Source: Roseimaritima sp. (lineage in GTDB: Bacteria > Planctomycetota > Planctomycetia > Pirellulales > Pirellulaceae). From it: 6,330 nucleotides of DNA. Positions 6,021 through 6,330 of the stretch are shown here, in pieces; position 1 is the first letter of the stretch; every line of letters starts with the position of its first letter. The stretch is from positions 1-6,330 of the forward strand of contig SLFV01000010.1 of assembly GCA_007124075.1 (NCBI GenBank), in the 5' to 3' direction. Both the position numbers and the translations under genes were made by a program. The notes beneath the pieces are model-generated. The model searched no databases, was not told the origin of the DNA, and saw only the letters and a program-made list of their open reading frames with translations.

Positions 6021-6056
6021 CACGGGAACTCCAACGGGGGGTTCCGGGGACCCGTG
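6021..6056. repeat. GC-rich imperfect hairpin in the divergent intergenic region
   Basis: CACGGG (6021-6026) pairs exactly with CCCGTG (6051-6056), and AACTCC (6027-6032) pairs with GGGGTT (6038-6043) with one G:T. The loop is 5 bases, and a 7-base bulge (6044-6050) lies on the 3' side. This makes 12 pairs. Without a T-run it is not a standard terminator; it could be a leader-RNA structure of the plus-strand gene or a protein-binding dyad. Confidence 0.4.
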
Positions 6057-6073
6057 CTGGTTGTGCCGATAAA

Positions 6074-6097
6074 AGCGGTCCGATTGGCGTGGCCGCT
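6074..6097. repeat. Second hairpin, AGCGG(T)CC / GGCCGCT
   Basis: Seven pairs with a single bulged T (6079) close a 9-base loop, 17 bp after the previous hairpin and 112 bp before the proposed ATG at 6210. It is probably of the same leader or operator nature; it could be chance in GC-rich DNA. Confidence 0.28.
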
Positions 6098-6197
6098 AAA
6101 CTAGCCAATAGATTAGACTGAAGTCCCGGGGAAGGTTGCTGTAGGGCAAACCGCTGGGGGGGTCTGCGAATGGGAAACTACGGTCGCGATGCTAATG

Positions 6198-6201
6198 AGG
6201 A
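6198..6201 (+). promoter_or_regulatory. Shine-Dalgarno (AGGA) deciding the start of the right-edge gene
   Basis: AGGA lies 8 bases before the ATG at 6210. Two in-frame upstream ATGs (6189, 6195) lack such a site, and starting at 6210 gives a compact signal peptide, so 6210 is preferred. Confidence 0.55.
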
Positions 6202-6209
6202 ACCGGGGC

Positions 6210-6330
6210 ATGTTGGAAAGAGTACGACTTACGACCCTCGCCTGTCTGCTTTGGCTTATTGGTTGCCTGAGTGGTTTTTCGGCGGAATTGACCGCCGAGG
6301 CCCCGGAACTGGTGATCGTTTGCCCCGACC
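6210..6330 (+). CDS. Exported protein, N-terminal 40 residues only (partial)
   Basis: The open frame runs off the right edge. From the ATG at 6210 it begins MLERVRLTTLACLLWLIGC, continues LSGFSAELTAEAPELVIVCPD, and is cut at base 6330. This is a clear signal peptide: short Arg-containing n-region, hydrophobic core of about 15 residues, and a likely signal peptidase I site after FSA. LIGC also fits a lipobox (Cys19), so a lipoprotein is a second option. The first strand of the mature protein, APELVIVCPD, resembles the beginning of planctomycete peptidase C25 (gingipain-like) proteins, but ten residues are far too few to assign a family. It is divergent from the tyrosine-rich gene across a 343-bp gap. 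Confidence 0.65.
   Translation, partial: MLERVRLTTLACLLWLIGCLSGFSAELTAEAPELVIVCPD

Larger units (their letters stand above)
5867..6209. other. 343-bp divergent intergenic region rich in repeats and dyads
   Basis: This region separates the divergent tyrosine-rich and right-edge genes and should carry both promoters. No consensus sigma-70 promoter or sigma-54 (GG-N10-GC) site stands out. It holds two 15-bp direct repeats with an inverted partner (5924-5986), a TCAAT-CGCA-ATTGA dyad near 6003-6016, and two GC-rich hairpins (6021-6056 and 6074-6097). A plus-strand open frame from 5820 that runs into it has no domain or start signal and is not called. Confidence 0.5.

Noticed and set aside
6080..6100. 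Possible sigma-54 promoter (TGGCGTGGCCGCTA)
   Set aside because: The TGGC element has no TTGC partner at the required spacing.
1..6330. CRISPR array, tRNA, rRNA, insertion sequence or att site
   Set aside because: No regularly spaced repeats, cloverleaf, transposase fragment or paired terminal repeats were seen on either strand by eye.

Overview
The window looks like a piece of a GC-rich planctomycete chromosome, most likely from the Pirellulaceae (Rhodopirellula/Blastopirellula type). This is inferred from protein style: a TIM-barrel sugar phosphate isomerase C-terminus of a kind common there, an HtrA-like protease carrying a second non-canonical unit with TKAS and DCG motifs, a Fis/bEBP-type regulator with an eroded ATPase, and a small tyrosine-rich secreted protein. 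Shine-Dalgarno sites are sparse. No rRNA, tRNA, CRISPR array or insertion sequence was seen.

Layout. The left edge (1-229, +) is the end of a sugar phosphate isomerase/epimerase-like gene. It converges on a minus-strand block, with a small palindrome (238-255) between the two stop codons that could end transcription from both sides. The minus-strand block, read right to left, holds a tyrosine-rich exported protein (5866-5540), a PAS-AAA+-Fis regulator (5408-4020), a small unknown protein joined to it by an ATGA overlap (4023-3613), a 315-bp gap with an inverted repeat and possible promoter, an exported double trypsin-like protease with a PDZ domain (3297-1228), and an exported parvulin prolyl isomerase joined to the protease by a TAATG overlap (1228-269). 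A dyad-rich 343-bp divergent intergenic region (5867-6209) separates the tyrosine-rich gene from the start of a plus-strand exported protein that runs off the right edge (6210 onward).

How the genes may work together. Protease and parvulin form a tight two-gene envelope quality-control unit, pairing proteolysis with prolyl isomerisation/chaperoning outside the cytoplasm. The regulator and the small protein form a second coupled pair. The regulator has lost the Walker A lysine, the GAFTGA loop and the arginine fingers, so it is unlikely to be a normal sigma-54 activator. It may instead be a DNA-binding sensor, perhaps acting with its small partner. Whether it controls the protease pair next door is speculation.

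Most unusual points: the protease's second half, where a PDZ domain interrupts the protease fold and the catalytic His and Ser are Ser and Cys; the eroded bEBP; and two homopolymers inside the protease signal-peptide coding region.
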